From: Hyphomicrobiales bacterium
GTDB lineage: Bacteria; Pseudomonadota; Alphaproteobacteria; Rhizobiales; Beijerinckiaceae
Direction: 5' to 3'
DNA length: 58,150 bases
Assembly: GCA_947455025.1 (NCBI GenBank)
Contig: CANGLU010000014.1
Location: 1 to 58,150, forward strand
The notes beneath the pieces were generated by a model. The model searched no databases. It was not told the origin of the DNA and was given only the letters and a program-made list of their open reading frames with translations. This document shows, one piece after another, positions 8,917-16,738 of this stretch (its first letter is position 1; each line of letters starts with the position of its first letter). The position numbers were made by a program, and so were the translations under genes.

Positions 8917-10058
8917 TGGCTACCGCTGCAATTCCTTTTATTGACCTTGGCGCGCAACGCGCGCGGATTGGTGCGGCGATTGATGCAGGCCTGTTGCGCG
9001 TGGCGCAGCATGGCCAATATATTTTGGGGCCCGAAGTCAAAACGCTTGAAGCCGATCTTGCCGCCTTTTGCGGAGCAAAAGAGTGTATTTCCGTCTCTAA
9101 TGGAACGGTTGCATTGGCGATGCCGTTGATGGCGAAAAACATCCGCCCCGGAGATGCCGTGTTTTGCCCAAGCTTTACATTTGCCGCCACGGCTGAAGTG
9201 GTAGCCTGGCTTGGCGCGACGCCCGTTTTTGTGGATGTGTTGCCCGATACTTTCAACATGGATCCGACGAGCCTTGAACAAGCGATTGTGAAAGCCAAGG
9301 CCGATGGGTTGAAGCCGCAATGCGTGATCTCCGTTGATCTCTTTGGACAACCTGCCGATTATGATGCGATTGAACCTATTCTCGCGCGCCATGGACTGTG
9401 GCTGATGAGTGATGCAGCGCAAAGCTTTGGTGGCGCATTTAAGAACCGTAAAGTCGGCACCATCGGACATGTGACGGCGACGAGCTTTTTCCCTTCAAAG
9501 CCTTTGGGTTGCTATGGCGATGGCGGTGCTATTTTTACCGATGATCCCGAGATGGCGGTTGTGTTGCGCTCGTTGCGGGTGCATGGGCAGGGAAGCGATA
9601 AATATGACAATGTGCGCATCGGTTTAAATGGTCGGTTGGATACGTTGCAAGCTGCGGTGCTCATCGAAAAATTAAAAATTCTCGGCGATGAAGTGGTGGC
9701 CCGTGATCACGTGGCGGAACGTTATTCGGCGCACCTTAAAGGCTTGGTGCCGACGCCGCGTGTTCTGCCCGAATTGGTTTCTGCTTGGGCGCAATATACG
9801 GTTCTTGTGCCGGACGCGGCGCGCGCCTCCATCATTGCGGCGATGAAAGAAGATGGTATTCCGACCATGGTCTATTATCCAAAGCCGCTTCATTTACAAA
9901 CGGCCTATCGTCATTTTCCGCTGGCGGGGAATGGCTTGCCGGTGAGTGAGCGCTTGGCGCAGGAAGTGCTGAGCTTGCCGATGCATCCTTATCTCGACCA
10001 TGCCACGCAAGACCGTGTGATCGAGAGCTTCACCAAGGCATTGAAAGCGCACGCATGA
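8916..10058 (+). CDS. WbpE-like DegT family sugar aminotransferase
   Basis: A 380-residue PLP aminotransferase. The catalytic lysine is K195 in FFPSKPLGCYGDGGAIFT, a motif characteristic of the WbpE/WlbC-type branch that aminates UDP-3-keto-GlcNAc uronic acid. The N-terminal IPFIDLGAQR and YILGPEVKTLE also fit. It is about 35% shorter in spacing to its neighbours than to any promoter: the start overlaps the ABC exporter stop (TAATG) and its end overlaps YdcF (ATGA). The companion dehydrogenase and oxidase genes of the di-N-acetylated uronate pathway (wbpA, wbpB, wbpI) are not in the window, so the exact product is open. Confidence 0.9.
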   Translation: MATAAIPFIDLGAQRARIGAAIDAGLLRVAQHGQYILGPEVKTLEADLAAFCGAKECISVSNGTVALAMPLMAKNIRPGDAVFCPSFTFAATAEVVAWLGATPVFVDVLPDTFNMDPTSLEQAIVKAKADGLKPQCVISVDLFGQPADYDAIEPILARHGLWLMSDAAQSFGGAFKNRKVGTIGHVTATSFFPSKPLGCYGDGGAIFTDDPEMAVVLRSLRVHGQGSDKYDNVRIGLNGRLDTLQAAVLIEKLKILGDEVVARDHVAERYSAHLKGLVPTPRVLPELVSAWAQYTVLVPDAARASIIAAMKEDGIPTMVYYPKPLHLQTAYRHFPLAGNGLPVSERLAQEVLSLPMHPYLDHATQDRVIESFTKALKAHA

Positions 10059-10690
10059 GACTGATGCTCGCAACCCTCTGGCGGATTTTTGCAACACTTT
10101 GCGCTTTTATGGTGATTGCAGCGCTTCTGATTGGCATCAATCTGGAGCGGATCTTGATGGTTGATGGGCCTTTAACAAAAGCGGACCATGCCATTGTTTT
10201 AGACGGTAACAATGCGCGGTTGCTGCGCGCGAAGGAATTGCTCGACCAAGGGCTTGTGAGGGACATTTGGATCAGCAATGGCGAGCCTGCGCATCCGGAT
10301 GAAATCGAACAGATTGTTGAATCGCTTGGTTACCACGCCCCCGATCGCACTGAGATCAAGCGGCAGATTTTGGAGCATCTTGGCGTTCCTTCCGACAGGC
10401 TTGTGTTTTTCGGCCATGGCAGTTTGACAACGCGGGACGAAGCCAAGGCATTGCGCGAAACAATTGGTGATCAAGCGCCGAGTTTTATTGTGGTGACCAC
10501 CAATTATCACTCGCGCCGTGCGCAGGCGATTTTTCAAGCGGCCTTACCGCAATCAACCGTTCAAGTGACGTGCCAGCAGGGTTGCGTTGCGCCACCCTAT
10601 TGGTGGAAAGATCCCGCTATCGCGGCGCAATTCGTGCTTGAATTCGTCAAGCAGATTTATTTCAGATTGGGCATAGCTGCAGCGGGTTGA
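10055..10690 (+). CDS. YdcF/ElyC/SanA-family (DUF218) membrane-anchored protein
   Basis: A 211-residue protein with one N-terminal membrane segment (about residues 5-28, LWRIFATLCAFMVIAALLIG), then the DUF218 fold: KADHAIVLDGNNARLLRAKELL, a central FGHGSLTTRDEA, and VVTTNYHSRRAQAIF. Members such as ElyC and SanA influence envelope polysaccharide or undecaprenyl-carrier homeostasis in enterobacteria, and others sit in exopolysaccharide loci; the biochemical reaction is mostly unproven. ATGA overlap with the aminotransferase places it last in the coupled unit. Its final 34 bases overlap the 3' end of the opposing glycosyltransferase gene. Confidence 0.82.
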   Translation: MRLMLATLWRIFATLCAFMVIAALLIGINLERILMVDGPLTKADHAIVLDGNNARLLRAKELLDQGLVRDIWISNGEPAHPDEIEQIVESLGYHAPDRTEIKRQILEHLGVPSDRLVFFGHGSLTTRDEAKALRETIGDQAPSFIVVTTNYHSRRAQAIFQAALPQSTVQVTCQQGCVAPPYWWKDPAIAAQFVLEFVKQIYFRLGIAAAG

Positions 10691-11838
10691 AAGACAGCAT
10701 CAAAGGCGGCGGTCATTTTAGCCTCTGTGTAGCGCTCCTCAATACGCATGCGGTTAGTGAGCCCGATGGTTTCACGTTCTTGTGCGGACAGCGAGAGCAT
10801 CTTTGCCATGCGTCTGGCTAATAGATCAGGCGTTGCGATAAAGCGGTCATCGCTGAGGACGACGCGGCAATCTCCGACGTCCGTTGCAATAGCGGGCAGG
10901 CCTACGGCCATCGCTTCAGCCAGGACATTCGGAAACGATTCAGAACGCGATGGCATGACAAACACATCCATCGCATTCAGAACGTCCGGAATATCTTGGC
11001 GTGGTCCTAACAAATGAAATCGCTCAGCAGGCAAACGGCTTCGCGCCAATAATGCTTTGATCGATGGATCATCGGGCGTGACGTTTCGCCCGGCGATCAT
11101 CAGATGCAATCGTTCGGAAAGGGCGGCGGGAAGATCATCGCGCAGCGCTTCAAAGGCTGAGAATAAATCGGGATAGCCTTTTTCAGGCACATTGCGACCG
11201 ACCGCACCAATGACGATCATCGAGTCCGTCAATGCTAATTCTGTACGGATGGCGGCACGAGCCTCTCGATTGGGCGCATAGCGTTTGGTGTCGACCGCAT
11301 TGGGAATGACGGTCCATGTGGTGGCGGATGTGCGAAAGCCGATGGCGCCATGGGCCTTGCGCGAGGCTTCCGAATTCGAAACGATCTGTACCGCATGAAC
11401 ATGGGATAGGAGGGCAAGCGCGCGTTGTGCCAACCAGCGGGCCGGTTTGCTGTTGAAGGTAACGAAAGGCAGGCTGCGAATATGCCACACAAGGCGAGGC
11501 CTATGCGGCAGAAAAGGGCACAGAAGGGTGGCCAGTAGGCTTGGGTAATAAAGCCACGCCGAGAGGATATCGGGTTGCAGCTTGCGGATGTCTTGAACGA
11601 GGCGCGGCAAGGCCGCGAGCATGCTTTTGGCGCCGCTGATGCTCAGTGAATGGACAGGCACACCAAGTTTCATGATCTCGGCACCGACCGATGGGCCCGG
11701 CTTTACGGCTTTAAGCGTTAAAACCGCATGATGTTCTGCCGCCGCCTTGGTTTGCGACAAATAGCGCAGCAGCGTCATTTCGGCGCCACCAAAATCAGAA
11801 AGATCAATGACAAGGTGGAGGATTTTGGCTTTGTTCAT
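10657..11838 (-). CDS. GT4-type glycosyltransferase
   Basis: A 393-residue GT-B enzyme read leftward. The N-terminus ILHLVIDLSDFGGAEMTLLRYL is typical of GT4 enzymes that recognise lipid-linked acceptors. The donor site holds the E-x7-E element SESFPNVLAEAMAVGLPAIA, and VIGAVGRNVPEKGYPDLF marks the start of the C-terminal lobe. It converges with the YdcF-like gene (34-base overlap of 3' ends) and diverges from the DUF2334 gene across a 125-base gap that should hold both promoters. Substrate unknown. Confidence 0.9.
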   Translation of the reverse strand: MNKAKILHLVIDLSDFGGAEMTLLRYLSQTKAAAEHHAVLTLKAVKPGPSVGAEIMKLGVPVHSLSISGAKSMLAALPRLVQDIRKLQPDILSAWLYYPSLLATLLCPFLPHRPRLVWHIRSLPFVTFNSKPARWLAQRALALLSHVHAVQIVSNSEASRKAHGAIGFRTSATTWTVIPNAVDTKRYAPNREARAAIRTELALTDSMIVIGAVGRNVPEKGYPDLFSAFEALRDDLPAALSERLHLMIAGRNVTPDDPSIKALLARSRLPAERFHLLGPRQDIPDVLNAMDVFVMPSRSESFPNVLAEAMAVGLPAIATDVGDCRVVLSDDRFIATPDLLARRMAKMLSLSAQERETIGLTNRMRIEERYTEAKMTAAFDAVFQPAAAMPNLK

Positions 11839-11963
11839 CCGTAATTCAGGCTCGGCGGGCGAAAGGGGAGATAGGCTTGGGTGAAGTAGTGGATCTTGCG
11901 AAGCAGTAAACTGTGATTTCGCTCCTGTTAACCCCTATTGATTGACGGAATGATACCACGACC

Positions 11964-12698
11964 ATGTCGACCCGCTATGTAATCCGATTTGATGATATTA
12001 CGCCCGGAATGGCGTGGAGCAAGTTCAAGCCGTTTGAAGCGGTGGCCGATGCGCTTCACCTCCCGTTTCTCATTGGCGTTGTGCCGCAGTGTCGCGATCT
12101 ATCGCTATCGGTTGAGCCGGAACGCGCTGATTTTTGGCCGTGGGTGCGGGAGAGGGCCGGCAAAGGTTGGACGATTGCCCAGCACGGCTACACGCATCTT
12201 TATGTGACGAAAGAAAGCGGATTGCTTGGCATTGGCCGTAAATCGGAATTGGCGGGGCTGCCTTATGAAGAGCAATTGGCCAAGCTTGCTGCGGGCAAAG
12301 AAATTTTGGTGCGCGAAGGTGTTTGGCATGGCGTGTTTATGGCACCCTCCCATTCCTTTGATGCGAATACGATGCGAGCCTTAAAGGCGTTGGATTTTTC
12401 GGCCATCACCGATGGCTACGGGTTTTATGCCTATGATCTTCATGGGCTTGTCGCCTTGCCGCAACTTTTGGCACGGCCTTTGGGCTTAGGATTAGGCGTT
12501 GAAACAATTTGCCTTCATGCGAATACGATGAGCGAATATGCCATTCAGCGGATGGTTGAGTTTATCAAGACCCATCACACCGCGGTTATCGGATTTGGTG
12601 AAGCCATTGCTATTGAGGCCCCGTCTGACATGGTGGAACGGATGTTGAGAGCGTTAAGCCAAGCAGCCTTGCGCGCTTACCGTCTGGTGAAGGGTTAA
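11964..12698 (+). CDS. DUF2334-type polysaccharide deacetylase-fold protein
   Basis: A 244-residue protein of the NodB-like carbohydrate esterase fold. The metal- and catalysis-linked motifs are RFDDITP near the N-terminus (residues 8-14), WTIAQHGYTH, and APSHSFDANT. No signal peptide or membrane segment is visible, which implies cytoplasmic action, perhaps deacetylation of a sugar intermediate. The second asnB gene starts 4 bases after its stop, so the two are co-transcribed. The true reaction is untested for this subgroup. Confidence 0.82.
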   Translation: MSTRYVIRFDDITPGMAWSKFKPFEAVADALHLPFLIGVVPQCRDLSLSVEPERADFWPWVRERAGKGWTIAQHGYTHLYVTKESGLLGIGRKSELAGLPYEEQLAKLAAGKEILVREGVWHGVFMAPSHSFDANTMRALKALDFSAITDGYGFYAYDLHGLVALPQLLARPLGLGLGVETICLHANTMSEYAIQRMVEFIKTHHTAVIGFGEAIAIEAPSDMVERMLRALSQAALRAYRLVKG

Positions 12699-12702
12699 TC
12701 GC

Positions 12703-14610
12703 ATGTGTGGCTTGGCAGGATTTCTGGATCGCGATGTCGACCGCTCAGGTGAAGACGTGTTGCGTCGCATGGCGACACGGCTTGCGCATCGCGGGCCTGA
12801 TGATGATGGCGTGTGGCTTGATGCCGAAAAAGGCGTTGGCTTTTGCCACCGCAGGCTGGCGATTGTTGATTTATCGGCTGCAGGCCATCAGCCTATGGGA
12901 TCGCCGCGTGGTCGTTACCACTTCGTGTGGAATGGCGAGATTTACAATCATTTAGCCTTGCGCCGAGTTTTGGAATCGGAAGGCGAAGCGCCCGTGTGGC
13001 GCGGCCATTCGGACACGGAAACGCTGCTCGCGTGTTTTGAAAATTGGGGCGTTGTTGAAACGCTCAAACAGACCGTCGGCATGTTCTCGATGGCGCTGTG
13101 GGATGTGGAAGCGCAAACGCTAACACTGGCGCGCGACCGCATGGGCGAGAAGCCGCTTTATTACGGGTGGTCGAACGGCGTTTTTCTGTTTGGCTCGGAG
13201 CTTAAAGCGTTAAAGGCGCATCCTAAATTTGCTGCCGATATTGATCATGAAGCGTTAGGCGATTTGTTGCGTCGGCAATATATTGTTGGAGAAAAATCGA
13301 TCTATCGCGGTATTTCAAAAGTGCCGCCCGGTTGCCTTTTGACCGTATCGCTGAAGGACCGTGAGCCGCAGATCTCATCCTACTGGTCGGTGGCGGATGC
13401 GGCGATGCAAGGGCACGCAATGCCGTTTCGTGGCGGGGATCGCGAGGCGGTGGATGCGCTTGAGGGATTGCTGTCGGACGCCATCGCGTTGCAGATGGTA
13501 GCTGATGTGCCGGTGGGCGCTTTTTTATCCGGCGGGATTGATAGTTCCATCATCGTGGCGTTGATGCAACAACAGGCGTCACGGCCTATTCGCACCTTCA
13601 CCATCGGTTTTGAGGAAGATGCGTTTAACGAGGCGCCCTTTGCTGCTGATGTGGCGCGCCATCTCGGAACCGATCACACGGAAGTGCAGATATCGCCGCG
13701 CGATGCGTTGGATGTTATTCCGCTTTTGCCGCAGCTTTATGATGAGCCGCTGGCCGATATTTCACAGCTACCAACCTATCTCGTCTCCAAGCTTGCGCGT
13801 TCTCAAGTAACGGTGTCGCTATCAGGCGATGCGGGCGATGAATTATTCGGCGGCTACAACACCTATGGTTTGGCGGAACGTTTCTTTCGCTTGAATAACG
13901 CGCTACCCTTGCCATTCCGACAAATGCTAGGGATGGGCAGTGCATTAGCCGCGCCTTTGATGGGTGCGCTGGGGCAAGGTAAATTGACGCGGCAATTGCA
14001 ATTGGCTGCCACTGTTGTAGCAGCGCGTGATGCGCAAGAAACGACCGAGCGGCTGTTGGGCCATTGGTCCGGTGAGCGGCTTCCTGTTAACGGTTTGAGT
14101 GCTGCAAAGAAACCTAGGACTGATGCGTTTGACGGACTCGTTCTGTCCGATCTCGAACGCATGATGGCGCGCGATATGGTAGGCTATTTGCCCGATGATA
14201 TTTTGGTGAAAGTGGATCGTGCTTCGATGGGCGTATCGCTTGAATCGCGTGTCCCGATGCTTGATCACCGCATCGTTGAATTTGCTCTGACGCTGCCCAT
14301 GCATCTGCGCCGTCGCGAAGGTATCGGCAAATGGATTTTGCGCGAGGTGCTTTATCGCCATGTGCCGAAGGCGATGGTGGAGCGGCCCAAAAAAGGCTTT
14401 GGCGTGCCGCTGGCGCAATGGTTGCGCGGCCCCTTGCGCGATTGGGCGGAGGAATTGCTTGATCCTGTTTCGCTTAAGCGGGATGGCTTGTTTGATGCCG
14501 CACCCATTGCAAGCGCTTGGCAGCAGCATTGCTCGGGCGCCAGGGATCGGCACAATGATCTGTGGCCGGTGCTTGTTGCAACGCAGTGGTTGCGGGCTCA
14601 ATCGGCTTAG
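12703..14610 (+). CDS. asnB: asparagine synthase-type glutamine amidotransferase (second copy)
   Basis: A 635-residue AsnB-family enzyme with nucleophile Cys2 (MCGLAGFLDR), the glutaminase motif AHRGPDDDG, and the synthetase loop SGGIDS at residues 276-281, followed by SLSGDAGDELFGGY. It differs clearly from the first copy at 2276 along its whole length, so the pair is not a recent duplication. Copies of this form accompany exosortase and capsule loci. Amidation of a uronic acid is the favoured role beside the UDP-glucuronate epimerase. The last 4 bases overlap the opposing epimerase gene. Confidence 0.92.
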   Translation: MCGLAGFLDRDVDRSGEDVLRRMATRLAHRGPDDDGVWLDAEKGVGFCHRRLAIVDLSAAGHQPMGSPRGRYHFVWNGEIYNHLALRRVLESEGEAPVWRGHSDTETLLACFENWGVVETLKQTVGMFSMALWDVEAQTLTLARDRMGEKPLYYGWSNGVFLFGSELKALKAHPKFAADIDHEALGDLLRRQYIVGEKSIYRGISKVPPGCLLTVSLKDREPQISSYWSVADAAMQGHAMPFRGGDREAVDALEGLLSDAIALQMVADVPVGAFLSGGIDSSIIVALMQQQASRPIRTFTIGFEEDAFNEAPFAADVARHLGTDHTEVQISPRDALDVIPLLPQLYDEPLADISQLPTYLVSKLARSQVTVSLSGDAGDELFGGYNTYGLAERFFRLNNALPLPFRQMLGMGSALAAPLMGALGQGKLTRQLQLAATVVAARDAQETTERLLGHWSGERLPVNGLSAAKKPRTDAFDGLVLSDLERMMARDMVGYLPDDILVKVDRASMGVSLESRVPMLDHRIVEFALTLPMHLRRREGIGKWILREVLYRHVPKAMVERPKKGFGVPLAQWLRGPLRDWAEELLDPVSLKRDGLFDAAPIASAWQQHCSGARDRHNDLWPVLVATQWLRAQSA

Positions 14611-15626
14611 TGATTACCGCGCCACTGTCTGAACCAGCTGATGAAACGGCCAACGCCGACATCCAGCGGCGTTGATGGTTTGAAATCAACCGCTTCCATC
14701 AGCGCATCCACATTGGCATAGGTTTCAGGCACGTCACCGATTTCGATCGGGGCCAAAATTTTCTTGGCTTCGATGCCCAAGGCCTTTTCCATCGTGCTGA
14801 CGAGATCCATCAATTCGACGGGGCTGTTATTGCCGATATTATAGACGCGCCATGGTGCTTTGCTCGTTCCTGGATCGGGCTTTGCGCCATCCCAATCGGG
14901 ATTGGGCTCGGCGGTTTTAGGCACCAAGCGGGCAATCGATTCCACAATGTCATCCACATAGGTGAAATCGCGACGCATTTTGCCGTGATTGAAAAGCGTG
15001 ATCGGCTCGCCCTTTAAAATCGCATCGGCGAAAAGCCACATCGCCATATCGGGACGTCCCCAAGGACCGTAGACGGTGAAGAACCGCAAGCCCGTTGAAG
15101 GCAGGCCGAACATATGTGCGTAAGAATGCGCCATCAGCTCATTGGCTTTTTTGGTGGCGGCATAAAGCGATAAAGGATGGTCAACATTGTCATGCACCGA
15201 GAACGGCATGGCCGTGTTCGCGCCATAAACCGATGAGGACGAGGCATAAACAAGATGCTGGATCGCGTTGTGGCGGCAGGCTTCAAGAATATTTAAAAAG
15301 CCTGTGAGGTTCGCGTCCCCATATGCCTTTGGATTTTTGAGCGAATAGCGTACGCCGGCTTGGGCCGCCAAATTGACGACATGGGTAAATTGGCCTGCTT
15401 TGAAAGCAGCATCCACGGCATCGGAATCGGCCAGATCGCCTTCAATGAAGGTGAAGCGCGCTTCTTTGGCAAGCTCGGCCAGACGCGCATGTTTGAGCTT
15501 CACATCGTAATAGGGGTTTAGATTATCAAACCCGGTGACGATATGGCCTTCCGCCAATAAACGGCGGGATACATGAAAGCCGATAAACCCGGCAGCGCCG
15601 GTGACGAGGATTTTTAACTGGGACAT
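14607..15626 (-). CDS. UDP-glucuronate 4-epimerase family NAD-dependent epimerase
   Basis: A 339-residue extended short-chain dehydrogenase. The NAD site is GAAGFIG (residues 10-16), the catalytic pair is in YAATK (155-159), and the stretches NPYYDVKLKHARL and VYGPWGRPDMAMW are hallmarks of the CapI/LpsL type that interconverts UDP-glucuronate and UDP-galacturonate. The product would supply galacturonic acid to the surface glycan and could be the substrate of the amidotransferases. It is convergent with asnB and divergent from the dehydrogenase at 15748 across 121 bases, where I saw no clear dyad. Confidence 0.92.
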   Translation of the reverse strand: MSQLKILVTGAAGFIGFHVSRRLLAEGHIVTGFDNLNPYYDVKLKHARLAELAKEARFTFIEGDLADSDAVDAAFKAGQFTHVVNLAAQAGVRYSLKNPKAYGDANLTGFLNILEACRHNAIQHLVYASSSSVYGANTAMPFSVHDNVDHPLSLYAATKKANELMAHSYAHMFGLPSTGLRFFTVYGPWGRPDMAMWLFADAILKGEPITLFNHGKMRRDFTYVDDIVESIARLVPKTAEPNPDWDGAKPDPGTSKAPWRVYNIGNNSPVELMDLVSTMEKALGIEAKKILAPIEIGDVPETYANVDALMEAVDFKPSTPLDVGVGRFISWFRQWRGNH

Positions 15627-15747
15627 AACGGCCTTATAGGCGAAGGGTTTCTGTTTGCCAAAGCGAAAATACGCCTAACAGGCCTTGCCAAAACGGGAGA
15701 TGAACCGTCAAGTCTGCTCAACGGCAAATTTGCGATAGGAAGCTTGA

Positions 15748-16704
15748 ATGGCGCATATAACGGTGATCGGGGGCGGGATTATTGGCCGTTCATGGGCCGT
15801 GGTGTTTGCGCGCGCCGGCGTCGCGGTTCGCATTTTATCCCGCAGGAAAGGCGCGAAAGCTTCGATTCTCGACGATATCGCAGGTGCGGCACAGCGCGCG
15901 CAGGCGATTAAGCCGGAGGTAAGCGTCGAATCGCTCCTTTCAAGGATCAGTGTTCACGAGGATTTAGGCGAGGCGGTTAGCCAATCGGGTTTTGTGATGG
16001 AAGCCGTAGAAGAAGACCTTGCCATCAAGACCGCGTTGTTTCGGGATCTCGATCATTATGCTCCGCCCGATGCGGTGATTGCGAGTTCAACCTCAAGTTT
16101 CGGCATCTCGCGGTTTGCGGGTGAGATTTTGGGACGGCATCGCTGCATTGTGGCCCATCCTGCCGCGCCGCCGCATCTCATTCCGGTGGTCGAGATTGTG
16201 CCTGCGCCGTTCACCTCGCTTGAGACGGTCGAGATTGTGTATGAGTTGATGCAAGCCATCGGCCAATCGCCCGTGATGGTGAAACGCGAGCAACCGGGCT
16301 TTGTGATGAACCGTTTGCAGGGCGCGTTGCTCACCGAAATGTTTCGCGTGATTGAAGACGGGCTGATGTCGCCCGAAGATATTGATCGCTTGATCAGCGA
16401 TGGCTTCGGATTGCGCTGGGCGTTTCTTGGGCCGCTGGAGGGGATCGATTTAAATGCTCCCGGTGGCATTGCCGATTATTTGAAACGCTATGGTTTTATG
16501 TTCAATGATTTGGCCAATGAGCGCGGAGCGACCGCTCCGGTTGTCACGCAAAAACTGGTGGGGTTGCTGCATGATTCAATGCGCTCCGCTTTGCCCGTTT
16601 CCGACTTGCCGCGTAAGCTGGCTTGGCGCGATGAGCGCATGGCGCAATTGCGCGCCTTGCGCGTGAAGCTCGGGCCGTTTGAAGCCGATCCCGATGGGCA
16701 TTAA
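15748..16704 (+). CDS. 3-hydroxyacyl-CoA / L-carnitine dehydrogenase-type NAD oxidoreductase
   Basis: A 318-residue enzyme with the N-terminal NAD-binding loop GGGIIG (residues 8-13), the stretch SSTSSFGIS and the catalytic histidine H137 in VAHPAAPPHLIP, then the C-terminal helical domain (QPGFVMNRLQGALL). The arrangement resembles lambda-crystallin/L-gulonate dehydrogenase and carnitine dehydrogenase more than the fatty-acid beta-oxidation enzyme. It is followed 34 bases later by a flavoprotein, probably co-transcribed. Substrate uncertain: hydroxyacyl-CoA, carnitine or a sugar acid. Confidence 0.85.
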   Translation: MAHITVIGGGIIGRSWAVVFARAGVAVRILSRRKGAKASILDDIAGAAQRAQAIKPEVSVESLLSRISVHEDLGEAVSQSGFVMEAVEEDLAIKTALFRDLDHYAPPDAVIASSTSSFGISRFAGEILGRHRCIVAHPAAPPHLIPVVEIVPAPFTSLETVEIVYELMQAIGQSPVMVKREQPGFVMNRLQGALLTEMFRVIEDGLMSPEDIDRLISDGFGLRWAFLGPLEGIDLNAPGGIADYLKRYGFMFNDLANERGATAPVVTQKLVGLLHDSMRSALPVSDLPRKLAWRDERMAQLRALRVKLGPFEADPDGH

Positions 16705-16738
16705 AACGATGGGTCTTTGGTGATTTAGGTTTTCTGCG

